In this document: positions 17,095 through 25,824 of the stretch, piece by piece
Layout: each line of letters starts with the position of its first letter
How positions within the stretch are numbered: position 1 is the stretch's first letter
Origin: Sphingomonas sp. G-3-2-10
Lineage (GTDB): Bacteria; Pseudomonadota; Alphaproteobacteria; Sphingomonadales; Sphingomonadaceae
Reading direction: 5' to 3'
Assembly (NCBI RefSeq): GCF_012927115.1
Contig: NZ_JABBFY010000002.1
Coordinates: 682,001 to 746,000 of the forward strand
DNA length: 64,000 nt
Position numbers and translations under genes: made by a program
The notes under the pieces: model-generated
Told to the model about the DNA's origin: nothing
Seen by the model: the letters and a program-made list of their open reading frames with translations, nothing else
The model's database searches: none

Positions 17095-17106
17095 TTTAGC
17101 GCTAAG
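17095..17106. promoter_or_regulatory. LacI-type operator, imperfect, TTTAGC/GCTAAG
   Basis: It matches the other sites except for the last base. It lies about 113 bp upstream of the TonB receptor start and so would control the long rightward gene train from 17219. A TTGACA-like hexamer lies at 17058-17063. Confidence 0.65.
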
Positions 17107-17218
17107 GCTCAATAGGGCTTGCGCTGAAGCGGAGAGGAGCCCGACAGTGACTTCGCCTCTCTTCGCACCTGTTGAAAACGGCTCGCTTCCACAGAGGCAG
17201 CCGGCATGGGAGGAACAT

Positions 17219-19633
17219 ATGCGCGATTTTCTTCGTAATCTCGGCAATGGCGCCAGCCAGGCGGCATTGATCGTTGGCCTCGTCGCAATGCCGACGATTG
17301 CCTATGCCCAGTCGGCCGAGGAGCCGGTTCAGGCGCCCGTCGATGAAGCCGAGCCGGACAATGGCGAAATCGTCGTGACGGCGCAGAAGCGCAGCGAGCG
17401 TCTGGTCGACGTCCCGCTGGCCGTCACTGCCGTGAGCGGCGAGACGCTGGCCGGGGCACAGGTCAACGACACCGCCAGCCTGACGCGCGCCGTGCCGTCA
17501 CTGACCTTCCAGCAGGGCAACAATCCGGGCAATTCCAGCCTCCGCATCCGCGGCGTCGGTACCCAGCTGTTCAGCCAGGGCGTCGAATCGGCGGTGTCGG
17601 TCGTGGTCGACGGCGTCGTCGCGCCGCGTCAGGCGCAGGGCCTGAGCGACCTTTCCGACCTTGAGCGGATCGAAGTGCTGCGCGGCCCGCAGGGCACGCT
17701 GTTCGGCAAGAACGCCACCGCCGGCGTCGTCAACATCGTCACCGCCCGCCCGTCCGATCAGTTTGGCGGCAGCGCCGAAGTCACCGTTGCCGAACAGGGC
17801 GAATACCGCTTCCGCGGCTCGCTGACCGGCCCGATCAGCAGCACGCTGAAGGCGCGCGTCAGCGGCTTCTACAACAATGTCGACGGGCACCTGAACAACA
17901 TCGCCAAGAATGTCGACGGCAATGGTTACGAGAGCTGGGGCGTGCGCGCCAAGCTGGACTGGGAAGCCGCGCCGAACCTGAACTTCCTGCTGATCGGCGA
18001 CTATCGCATCACCAATTCGAACTGCTGCTCGCGCGTGCCGGTGTCGATCGTCAATCCGGCGATGCAGACGCTGCTCGGCCCGATCGTCGCGTCGCCCAAG
18101 AATCGCGACATCTCGAACGACGACGGCAGCTTCACCCGCATCAAGGGTACGACCGTCTCGCTGCAGGGCGACTGGGATCTCGGCTTCGGCACGGTCACGT
18201 CGATCACCGCATGGCAGTACTACCGTCAGAACGACTCGTTCGAGCCGGACGGCATCTTCTCCAACCCGGTCCGCTATGTCGGTGCGTTCCCCTATTCGGC
18301 GTGGAACTTCAACAACACCAACATGCACTATGGCAACTTCACGCAGGAGTTGCGCCTCAGCTCGAACGGCAGCAGCGACTTCACCTATGTGGTCGGCGGC
18401 TTCTACAGCCATCTCGACCTCGACCGCGAATATAACCGCCGTCGCGAGCGTTGCGCGACGGGCACCATCGGTCAGGTCTGCACCGTGCCGCTGACCGCCG
18501 ACTCGTCGGGCTTCAACGGCAATTTCAAGAGCGACAACTACGCCCTGTTCGGCCAGGTCGACTGGCGCGTCGCCGGTGGCCTGCACCTGATCGGCGGCCT
18601 GCGCGGCACCTATGAGAAGCAGACCGTCACCGGCCGCGTCTATGGTCCGCTCCAGACCGGCGACACGCTGTTTCCGGGCACGGTGATCAACCAGGGCACC
18701 CGCTCGCGCGACGACAGCGCGGTGACCGGCCGTGCGGGCCTGCGCTACGAGTTCGACCGCAACTTCCAGGTCTATGGCACCTATACCCGCGGCTATAAGG
18801 CGTTCGCGCTCGACATCGACGCGACCACCCGCTTCGACAACCAGGTCGGCATCGCGCCGGAGCACGTCAACGGCTACGAACTGGGCGTGAAGTGGGTCGC
18901 GCCGGGCCGCAAGTTCGACATCAACGCCGCCCTGTTCCGTTCGGACTTCACCAACCTGCAGGTGCAGGCGCTGCTGACCGATCCGGTCGCCGGCACCTTC
19001 CAGACCGTGTTGCAGAATGCCGGCAAGTCGCGTTCGCAGGGCTTTGAAGCGGAAATGAACTTCCGCCCGACGCGTGGCCTCTCGATCGCAGCGAACTTCA
19101 CTTTGGTCGATGCGACGATCGACGTTCCGGGCCAGAGCTGCCCGCTTCAGGTGGCTTCGACGGGCACCTTCGCCAGCAATTTCCCGGTCAACACCTGCTA
19201 TGTCCGCAGCACGACCGTTGGCGGCGTGACCACCCTGTCGGGCGCGATCACGGACGTGGTCGGCGGCCAGCTGCCTGCCACCCCGCGCTACCGCGTCGGC
19301 GTGACGCCGCGTTACGAGCATGAGTTCGGCTCGTTCGGCGGCTTCGTTCAGGTCAGCCTGAACTATCAGAGCGACGTCAGCTTCGCGCTGAACCAGGACC
19401 CGCTGCTCAAGCAGGACGGTTATGCGATCGTCGACGCCAGCGTCGGCATCAACACGCTCGACAATCGCTATGCGCTGACGTTCTTCGTCCGCAACCTGTT
19501 CGACCAGACCTACTATTCGCAGCTCAACCACGGGACGATCCTGGCCAATGCGGCCAATCCGCGCGATCTGTGGGCGAACATCAACAAGGATGCCGATCGC
19601 TATGTCGGCGGCACGTTCAAGGTGCGTTTCTAA
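17219..19633 (+). CDS. TonB-dependent outer-membrane receptor
   Basis: An 804-residue TonB-dependent receptor. The signal peptide (MRDFLRNLGNGASQAALIVG...AYAQS) is followed by a TonB box-like EIVVTAQKRSERL, the plug domain (VDVPLAVTAVSGETLAG, IRGVGTQLFSQGVESAV, IEVLRGPQGTLFGKNATAG) and a beta-barrel ending in GGTFKVRF with the terminal Phe needed for assembly. It would import a bulky substrate, here probably a sulfated oligosaccharide or glycoside. ATG 17219 has a GGGAGGAA site. A GTG at 17147 is in frame with its own AGGAG and would add 24 residues before the signal peptide, so the start is not fully settled. First gene of the long rightward operon. Confidence 0.9.
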   Translation: MRDFLRNLGNGASQAALIVGLVAMPTIAYAQSAEEPVQAPVDEAEPDNGEIVVTAQKRSERLVDVPLAVTAVSGETLAGAQVNDTASLTRAVPSLTFQQGNNPGNSSLRIRGVGTQLFSQGVESAVSVVVDGVVAPRQAQGLSDLSDLERIEVLRGPQGTLFGKNATAGVVNIVTARPSDQFGGSAEVTVAEQGEYRFRGSLTGPISSTLKARVSGFYNNVDGHLNNIAKNVDGNGYESWGVRAKLDWEAAPNLNFLLIGDYRITNSNCCSRVPVSIVNPAMQTLLGPIVASPKNRDISNDDGSFTRIKGTTVSLQGDWDLGFGTVTSITAWQYYRQNDSFEPDGIFSNPVRYVGAFPYSAWNFNNTNMHYGNFTQELRLSSNGSSDFTYVVGGFYSHLDLDREYNRRRERCATGTIGQVCTVPLTADSSGFNGNFKSDNYALFGQVDWRVAGGLHLIGGLRGTYEKQTVTGRVYGPLQTGDTLFPGTVINQGTRSRDDSAVTGRAGLRYEFDRNFQVYGTYTRGYKAFALDIDATTRFDNQVGIAPEHVNGYELGVKWVAPGRKFDINAALFRSDFTNLQVQALLTDPVAGTFQTVLQNAGKSRSQGFEAEMNFRPTRGLSIAANFTLVDATIDVPGQSCPLQVASTGTFASNFPVNTCYVRSTTVGGVTTLSGAITDVVGGQLPATPRYRVGVTPRYEHEFGSFGGFVQVSLNYQSDVSFALNQDPLLKQDGYAIVDASVGINTLDNRYALTFFVRNLFDQTYYSQLNHGTILANAANPRDLWANINKDADRYVGGTFKVRF

Positions 19634-19645
19634 GCCTTGCGTAAC

Positions 19646-19684
19646 GGTCGGGGCCGGTCGATGCCGGTCCCGGCCTTGTTCTTT
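19646..19684 (+). terminator. Hairpin with T-rich tail after the TonB receptor (partial terminator)
   Basis: A 12-bp stem (19646-19657 with 19664-19675, including two G-T wobbles), a 6-base loop and then TTGTTCTTT. It sits between the receptor and the next gene in the same direction, so it may lower downstream expression relative to the receptor rather than end the operon. Confidence 0.6.
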
Positions 19685-19709
19685 ACGACCGGCGACGAGG
19701 GGATGAGAG

Positions 19710-21086
19710 GTGCGGAAATTCATCCTGGCCCTGATCGGGATCGCGACAGCGGCGGTATCCCCCGCCCACGCGTCCGGACCGGCATCCGCCGAACGCCCCC
19801 GGATCATCGTGCTGACCGATATCGGCAACGAGCCCGATGACTCCGAAAGCTTCGTCCGCTTCCTGCTCTATACCGATCAGTTCGATGTCGAGGGGCTGAT
19901 CGCCACGACATCGGTATGGCAGCGCGACAAGGTGCAGCCGCAGCTGCTGCACGAGCGGATCGACGCCTATGAGAAGGTGCGGCCGAACCTGCTGCGCCAC
20001 TCGGCCACCTATCCCGGCGCCGCAGCACTTCGCGCTTTGGTCCTGCCCGGCCAGCCGCTCTACGGCATGGCCGGAGTGGGCAAGAGGCGCAGCACGCCTG
20101 CTTCGCGTTCGATCGTCGCCGCGGTGGACCGTGCCGACACCCGGCCGGTCTGGGTACTGCTATGGGGCGGCGCGGTCGATCTGGCCCAGGCGCTGCGCGA
20201 CGTGCGCGCCACGCGCACCCCGGCGCAGGTCTCCGCGTTCGTCGCGAAGCTGCGCGTCTATTCGATCTCCGATCAGGACGATGCCGGCCCCTGGCTGCGG
20301 CGCGAATTCCCGAATCTGTTCTGGATCGCCAGCATTCATGGCTGGGGCCAGTATAATCTGGCGACCTGGGCCGGCATCTCGTCGGACCGGCGCAATCCCG
20401 AACAATGGCCCGATCGCGACGTCGTCGCCGATCCGTGGCTTGAAACGCATGTGCGGCGCGGGCCGCTGGGCGCGCTCTACCCGCTGCCCGAATTCATCAT
20501 GGAAGGCGACACCCCGTCTTTCCTCCACCTGATCCCCAATGGCCTGAACGATCCCGAACAGCCCGATCAGGGCGGCTGGGGCGGGCGTTATATGCGCGCG
20601 GCGCCGAGCGGCGGGCTGTTCGCCGACACCAAGGACAGCTTCACCCGCGACGGGCGGATCTGGTCGAGCAATCAGGCGTCGGTCTATCGCTGGCGACGCG
20701 CTTTCCAGAACGACTTCGCCGCGCGCATGGCGTGGAGCGTCGATGCGACCGCCAACCATGCGCCGGTGCCGGTGGCCAACGGCATGCCCGGCCTCGCGCC
20801 GGTGCGGCTGCGCGCCAAGGCTGGCGAGCGAGTCGTGCTCGACGCCGCAGGCACCGGCGATCCCGATGGCGATACGCTGGATTACAGCTGGTGGCAGTAT
20901 CGCGAAGTGGGCGGGATTCCCGGCCAGCCCGCAGTCGAAATCGCCGACAGCGGCACGCCGCGCGCCAGCTTCGTCGCCCCCGCAGTGAAGGCGGCACGGG
21001 AAGTGCACTTCATCCTCGAAGTACGCGATCGCGGCACGCCACCGATCACCCGATATCGCAGGATCATCGTCGAGGTGCAGCCATGA
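19710..21086 (+). CDS. Secreted DUF1593 protein (nucleoside-hydrolase-like plus Ig-like domain)
   Basis: A 458-residue exported protein. It has a signal peptide (MRKFILALIGIATAAVSPAHA), then the DUF1593 domain opening with the Asp-rich motif RIIVLTDIGNEPDDSESF, the calcium/ribose-site pattern shared with nucleoside hydrolases. Further motifs are WVLLWGGAVDLAQAL, FWIASIHGWGQYN and FIMEGDTPSFLHLIPNGL. The last 90 residues form an Ig-like domain (VVLDAAGTGDPDGDTLDYSWWQY). DUF1593 proteins occur in glycan-degradation loci and are thought to be glycosidase-like, with unknown specificity. The GTG start at 19710 has a GGGGATGAGAG upstream. It overlaps the next gene by ATGA. Confidence 0.82.
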   Translation: MRKFILALIGIATAAVSPAHASGPASAERPRIIVLTDIGNEPDDSESFVRFLLYTDQFDVEGLIATTSVWQRDKVQPQLLHERIDAYEKVRPNLLRHSATYPGAAALRALVLPGQPLYGMAGVGKRRSTPASRSIVAAVDRADTRPVWVLLWGGAVDLAQALRDVRATRTPAQVSAFVAKLRVYSISDQDDAGPWLRREFPNLFWIASIHGWGQYNLATWAGISSDRRNPEQWPDRDVVADPWLETHVRRGPLGALYPLPEFIMEGDTPSFLHLIPNGLNDPEQPDQGGWGGRYMRAAPSGGLFADTKDSFTRDGRIWSSNQASVYRWRRAFQNDFAARMAWSVDATANHAPVPVANGMPGLAPVRLRAKAGERVVLDAAGTGDPDGDTLDYSWWQYREVGGIPGQPAVEIADSGTPRASFVAPAVKAAREVHFILEVRDRGTPPITRYRRIIVEVQP

Positions 21087-22786
21087 CTTGCCTGTCGCGC
21101 CGCAAGCTGATCGGTGCACTGCTGGGCGGCGGCGTGATGCTGGCCGCCACGCCGGTGCTGGCCCGCGAGGGCAAGCGGCCGAACATCGTCCTGATCGTGC
21201 TCGACGACACCGGCTATTCGGATTTCGGCTGCTTCGGGTCGGAGATCCGCACGCCGCACATCGATGCGCTGGCGGCGGCGGGGCTGCGTTACACCCGCTT
21301 CGAAAGCCGGGCGATGTGCACGCCGACCCGCGCGGCGCTGCTGACCGGGCGCAACAACCAGACACTGGGGCTGGCCGACCTGCCGGCGGGCAAGCTCCAG
21401 CCGGTCGGCACCGGAAAGGATACCGGTATCCTCGCCGCCAACGCGCAGACCTTGCCGCAGGCGCTGCGCAACAGCGGCTATGCGACCTACGCGATCGGCA
21501 AATGGCATCTCGCGCCCGAGACCGAGGACGGCACGCCGGGCAACAACGGCTCCTGGCCGCTCCAGCGCGGCTTCGACTATTTCTACGGCTTCATGAGCGG
21601 ATGGAGCGACCAGTATCGCCCCGACCTGACCGAGAATAACGCCCCGCTGCCCAGGCCCGACGCGCCGGACTATCATTTCTCCGCCGATATCGTCGACAAG
21701 GCGATCGGCAAGCTGGCGACGAACAAGGCCAAGCCCGCCTTCCTCTACCTCGCCTTCGGCGCCACCCATGCCCCGATCCAGGTGCCGCAATCCCATATCG
21801 ACCGCTATGCCGGGGTGTACGATAAGGGCTGGGACGCGATCCGGGCCGAGCGGTTCGCACGGCAGAAGCGGATCGGCATCGCCCCGGCCGACGCGGTGCT
21901 GCCGCCCCCCAACAAGGGCGATCGGCGCTGGGCATCGCTCAGCGCAACCGAGCAGCGCGTCTATGCACGGTTCATGGCCGCCTATGCCGGGTTCCTCGAG
22001 CATACCGATGCGCAGATCGGCCGGCTGGTCGCCGCGCTGAAGGCCAGCGGCGACTATGAGAATACGCTGTTCGTGCTGCTGTCAGACAATGGCGCCAGCG
22101 CCGAAGCCGGGCAGACCGGATCGATCGACCAGCTCTATCCCCCGCGCCCGCTCGACGCGAATGCCGCGCTTGGCCGGATGGACGAGATCGGCCGCGCGCA
22201 TATCGGGATGCAGCGCCCGTGGGGCATGGCAAGCAACACGCCGTTCGCGCGCTACAAGTCGTGGCCGTTCGCGGGCGGCGTGCGCACGCCGCTGATCCTG
22301 TCGTGGCAGGGCAGGCTGTCCGATGCGGGTGCGGTGCGCACGCAGGCAGTGGACGCCATCGACATCGCGCCGACGCTGATCGAACTGGCGGGTGCGCGGT
22401 TCGATCGGCGGGTTGGCGGGATCGCGCAGATCCCGGTCGCGGGCGCCTCGATCCGCAAGACGATGCTGTCCGCCGCCGCACCCGATCCGCGCCCGGTCCA
22501 GTTCTTCGAGCTGCGGGGCAATCGCGCGATCCGTTCGGGCCGCTGGCGCGCGGTGGCGATCCACCGGCTGGGTGCGCCGTTCGAGCAGGATCATTGGGCG
22601 CTGTTCGATACCGCGACCGACTTCGCCGAAGCGAACGACGTGTCCGCGCACCATCCAGAGAAAGTCGCCGAGCTGAAGGCACTGTGGCTGCGCGAGGCGA
22701 CCAGATATGGCGCGCTGCCGCTGAGCGAAGGCCCGGAATATGTCCGCAAGCTCGATCGCTATCGCGACGCGTTTCTGGAGGAATAG
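21083..22786 (+). CDS. Tat-exported arylsulfatase-type sulfatase
   Basis: A 567-residue sulfatase. A Tat signal (LSRRKLIGALLGGGVMLAATPVLA) precedes the metal-binding PNIVLIVLDDTGYSDFG and the active-site motif C-T-P-T-R with Cys79, to be converted to formylglycine. Further landmarks are IGKWHLAP, FGATHAPI and VLLSDNGAS. The general plan is that of arylsulfatase A/choline-sulfatase-like enzymes. ATG 21083 overlaps the stop of the DUF1593 gene. Export through Tat fits activation in the cytoplasm by the local formylglycine-generating enzyme before transport of the folded protein. Confidence 0.9.
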   Translation: MTCLSRRKLIGALLGGGVMLAATPVLAREGKRPNIVLIVLDDTGYSDFGCFGSEIRTPHIDALAAAGLRYTRFESRAMCTPTRAALLTGRNNQTLGLADLPAGKLQPVGTGKDTGILAANAQTLPQALRNSGYATYAIGKWHLAPETEDGTPGNNGSWPLQRGFDYFYGFMSGWSDQYRPDLTENNAPLPRPDAPDYHFSADIVDKAIGKLATNKAKPAFLYLAFGATHAPIQVPQSHIDRYAGVYDKGWDAIRAERFARQKRIGIAPADAVLPPPNKGDRRWASLSATEQRVYARFMAAYAGFLEHTDAQIGRLVAALKASGDYENTLFVLLSDNGASAEAGQTGSIDQLYPPRPLDANAALGRMDEIGRAHIGMQRPWGMASNTPFARYKSWPFAGGVRTPLILSWQGRLSDAGAVRTQAVDAIDIAPTLIELAGARFDRRVGGIAQIPVAGASIRKTMLSAAAPDPRPVQFFELRGNRAIRSGRWRAVAIHRLGAPFEQDHWALFDTATDFAEANDVSAHHPEKVAELKALWLREATRYGALPLSEGPEYVRKLDRYRDAFLEE

Positions 22787-22789
22787 GAA

Positions 22790-24463
22790 ATGAAGCGCCG
22801 TATCCGTCCGATCCTGCTCGCCTGCTGCGCCGCCTTCGCGGCAACGACGCTGGCCGGCACCGCGGCCGAGGCCCAGACGCCCCCGGCCCGGCAGCAGGAA
22901 AAGCAGCAGCCCAACATCATCTTCGTGCTGGTCGACGATTTGCGCTTCGACATGATGGGGTTCCTCAATCCGCAGCTGAAGACGCCGAACATCGATTTCC
23001 TCGCGAGGAACGGCACCTATTTCCGCAACGCCGTGGTCACCTCGTCGCTGTGCAGCCCCAGCCGCGCGACGATCCTGACCGGCCAGACCGCGCGCAATCA
23101 CGGCGTGATCGACAACAACAACAGCTCCGAGAAGGGACTGGTGTTCTTCCCGGCCTATTTGCAGCAGGCCGGATACCAGACCGCGTTCTTCGGCAAATGG
23201 CATATGGGCTTCGACACCGATGCCCCCCGCCCCGGCTTCGACAAATGGGTCAGCTTCAAGGGGCAGGGCACCTATTTCGCCACCGAACGGTTAAGCCCCG
23301 AGCGGATCGCCGCGGGCGATCGCCAGATGCTCAACGTCGATGGTGTACCGACGAAGCGCACCGGCTACATCACCGACGAGCTGACCGACTATACGATGGA
23401 CTGGCTGGAAACGGGCCGCGACAAGTCGAAGCCCTTCTTCGTCTATCTCAGCCACAAGGCGGTGCATTCGGACGCGCTGCCGCCCGAGCGCTACAAGGAC
23501 CAGTATAAGGGTCTGGACATCCGCCTGCCCGATACGCTGGCCGACACGCCGGAGAATAACGAAGGCAAGCCGTTATGGGTTCGCAACCAGCGCAACAGCT
23601 GGCACGGCGCGGACTTCCCCTATGCCACCGATCGCGACCTGCGCGAACAGGTCCGCGACATCTATCGCACCCTCTCCCCGGTGGACGACAGCCTCGGCCG
23701 CATCCTGACCTATCTGCGCGGGAACGGGCTCGACCGGAATACGATGATCGTCTTCTATTCGGACAATGGCTTCCTGATCGGGGATCATGGTCTGATCGAC
23801 AAGCGCAACGCCTATCAGCCCTCGGTGCGCGTACCGATGCTGGTATGGGCGCCCGGGCTGGGCGTCGCGCGCGGCGCGACCAGTGACGCGGTGGTGCGCA
23901 ATCTCGATCTGGCCCCGACTTTCCTCGACATGGCGCATGTCGCGAAGCCCGCGCAGATGGAAGGCAGCAGCTTCCTGCCGCTGGCCGAAGGCAGTATGGC
24001 CGCATCGGCATGGAATCCGGGCGACTTCGTCTATGAATATTATTGGGAATGGACCTTCCCCCAGACGCCGACGACCTTCGCCATCCAGCGCGGCGGCATC
24101 AAATACATCCAGTATCAGGGCGTTTGGGACACCGAGGAACTGTACGACCTCAACAAGGATCCGGACGAGCGGCACAATCTGATCGACGATCCGGCCTATG
24201 CCGAAACGCGCGTGACGCTGCGCCGCGCCCTGTACGAGCAGATGGCGAACCGCGAGGGCAAGCATGTCGTGCCCTATACCGAACGGACGAGCCCCGGCGT
24301 GGTCCAGCGCGACCGCCAGGGCACGCGCGCCGCCGACTTCCCCGAGCGCTGGTACGCGGAGCCGAACCTGCCGACCCGGATGAACGACATCTTCCCCGAC
24401 AGCCCAGCCAAGAATGACGCGAACGCGCGCGGCAAGCCCTATTTCCCACAGAGGCCGGAATGA
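22790..24463 (+). CDS. Secreted sulfatase
   Basis: A 557-residue sulfatase. The N-terminus (MKRRIRPILLACCAAFAATTLAG...AEAQ) is a cleavable signal that looks more Sec-like than Tat-like, although two Arg are present. Catalytic landmarks are PNIIFVLVDDLRFDMMG, the active site C-S-P-S-R with Cys88, FFGKWHMGF, YLSHKAVHSDALPP and VFYSDNGFLIGDHGL. The layout resembles heparan N-sulfatase / mucin-type glycan sulfatases, as judged by motif order only. It follows the previous sulfatase by 3 bp and overlaps the MFS gene by ATGA, so all three are one translational unit. The exact sulfate ester is unknown. Confidence 0.9.
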   Translation: MKRRIRPILLACCAAFAATTLAGTAAEAQTPPARQQEKQQPNIIFVLVDDLRFDMMGFLNPQLKTPNIDFLARNGTYFRNAVVTSSLCSPSRATILTGQTARNHGVIDNNNSSEKGLVFFPAYLQQAGYQTAFFGKWHMGFDTDAPRPGFDKWVSFKGQGTYFATERLSPERIAAGDRQMLNVDGVPTKRTGYITDELTDYTMDWLETGRDKSKPFFVYLSHKAVHSDALPPERYKDQYKGLDIRLPDTLADTPENNEGKPLWVRNQRNSWHGADFPYATDRDLREQVRDIYRTLSPVDDSLGRILTYLRGNGLDRNTMIVFYSDNGFLIGDHGLIDKRNAYQPSVRVPMLVWAPGLGVARGATSDAVVRNLDLAPTFLDMAHVAKPAQMEGSSFLPLAEGSMAASAWNPGDFVYEYYWEWTFPQTPTTFAIQRGGIKYIQYQGVWDTEELYDLNKDPDERHNLIDDPAYAETRVTLRRALYEQMANREGKHVVPYTERTSPGVVQRDRQGTRAADFPERWYAEPNLPTRMNDIFPDSPAKNDANARGKPYFPQRPE

Positions 24464-25809
24464 CCCAGATCCAGACCGCACCCAGTCCAGCCGATGCCCG
24501 GCCTTGGCCCTCCAGGGTCAGCGCGTGGTACGTCGCGATCCTGCTGATGCTCGCCAACACGCTGGCGTTCGTCGATCGTCAGGCGATGGCGCTGCTGGTC
24601 CAGCCGATCAAGCAGGACCTGATGATCTCGGACACTGCGATCAGCCTGCTCTACGGCCTCAGCTTTACGCTGTTCTATGTCGCGGTGGGCATCCCGATCG
24701 CGCGGCTGGCCGACCGGTCGAACCGGCGCAACATCATCGCCGCATCGATTCTCGTCTGGAGCCTGGCTACCAGCGCGTGCGGGCTGATGCGGTCCTTCTT
24801 CGGCCTGTTCGTGGCGCGCGTCGCGGTCGGCGCGGGTGAGGGCGGGCTGACGCCGGCGGCCTATTCGATGCTGTCGGACTATTTCCCCAAGGAAAAACTG
24901 CCCGCCGCGATGGGGGTGTACCAGATCGGCCTGTATCTGGGCGGCGCATCGGCGCTGATGATCGGCGGGCTGATCTCGGTGGTAATCCCGCCCTCCTCGA
25001 CCGTGATCGTGCCGTTGCTCGGCGCGATGAAGGGCTGGCATATCGTCTTCCTGCTGCTCGGCCTGCCCGGCGTGCTGCTGTCGGCGCTGATGCTGACCGT
25101 GCGCGAACCGCTGCGCCGCGGCGTTCCGGTCGAGCAGGAAAGCGTGCCGCTGCGTCAGTTCTTCGCGCATATCGCCAGGCAGAAGGGCGCCTATATCGGC
25201 ATCGCGCTGGGCTTCGCGCTGATGATCCTGGTCGGCAACGGCTCGTCGGTGTGGATCCCCGCCTTCTTCCAGCGCGAGTTCGGCTGGACCACCGCGCAGG
25301 TGGGCAGCAATTACGGCCCGGTCGTCTTCATCTGCGGCACGCTCGGCGCGCTGACCGGCGGGTTCGTCGCGTCGAAGCTGCGCGGATCGGGCCGGCCCGA
25401 CGCCAGCCTCCGCGCGTCGCTGTTCGGCTTCTGCGCGCTGGTACCGATCACCATCGCTTTCCCGCTGATGCCCACCGCGACCGGCGCGCTGGTGATGATC
25501 GGCCTGATGAACTTCTTCGCCGGGTTCAACTTTGGCGGCGGCCTCGCCACGCTGCTGGAGATGACGCCGAACCGGATGCGGGCATTGGTCTCGGCCTTCT
25601 ACATGCTGACGATCAACCTGATCGGCGCGGCGTTGGGGCCGACCGCCATCGCATTGTGCACCGATTTCTGGTTCGCCGACCCGCAGCGCCTTCCCGAAGC
25701 GATTTCGCTCGTTTCGGGCATTGCTTCGCCTCTGTCGGTTCTCGCACTATGGATCGGGATGCGGAGCTATCGTGCCCAGGCCGGGTTGCGTGAGGCGGCG
25801 GCAATCTGA
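24460..25809 (+). CDS. MFS transporter
   Basis: A 449-residue membrane carrier with about 12 transmembrane segments. Conserved MFS features include FVDRQAMALLVQPIKQDL in the first helix region, the loop 2-3 motif GIPIARLADRSNRRNI, and ARVAVGAGEGGLTPAAYSMLSDYFP. This layout is close to the spinster-like / hexuronate-type group of proteobacterial carriers. It probably carries the desulfated product (sugar or aromatic acid) across the inner membrane. It overlaps the upstream sulfatase by ATGA and is followed after 15 bp by the second LacI gene. Confidence 0.85.
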   Translation: MTQIQTAPSPADARPWPSRVSAWYVAILLMLANTLAFVDRQAMALLVQPIKQDLMISDTAISLLYGLSFTLFYVAVGIPIARLADRSNRRNIIAASILVWSLATSACGLMRSFFGLFVARVAVGAGEGGLTPAAYSMLSDYFPKEKLPAAMGVYQIGLYLGGASALMIGGLISVVIPPSSTVIVPLLGAMKGWHIVFLLLGLPGVLLSALMLTVREPLRRGVPVEQESVPLRQFFAHIARQKGAYIGIALGFALMILVGNGSSVWIPAFFQREFGWTTAQVGSNYGPVVFICGTLGALTGGFVASKLRGSGRPDASLRASLFGFCALVPITIAFPLMPTATGALVMIGLMNFFAGFNFGGGLATLLEMTPNRMRALVSAFYMLTINLIGAALGPTAIALCTDFWFADPQRLPEAISLVSGIASPLSVLALWIGMRSYRAQAGLREAAAI

Positions 25810-25824
25810 GGGGACGGAACGGGC

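Noticed and set aside
17498..19828. A 776-codon minus-strand frame opposite the TonB receptor
   Set aside because: An antisense shadow of a GC-rich gene; the receptor frame is complete from signal peptide to final Phe.
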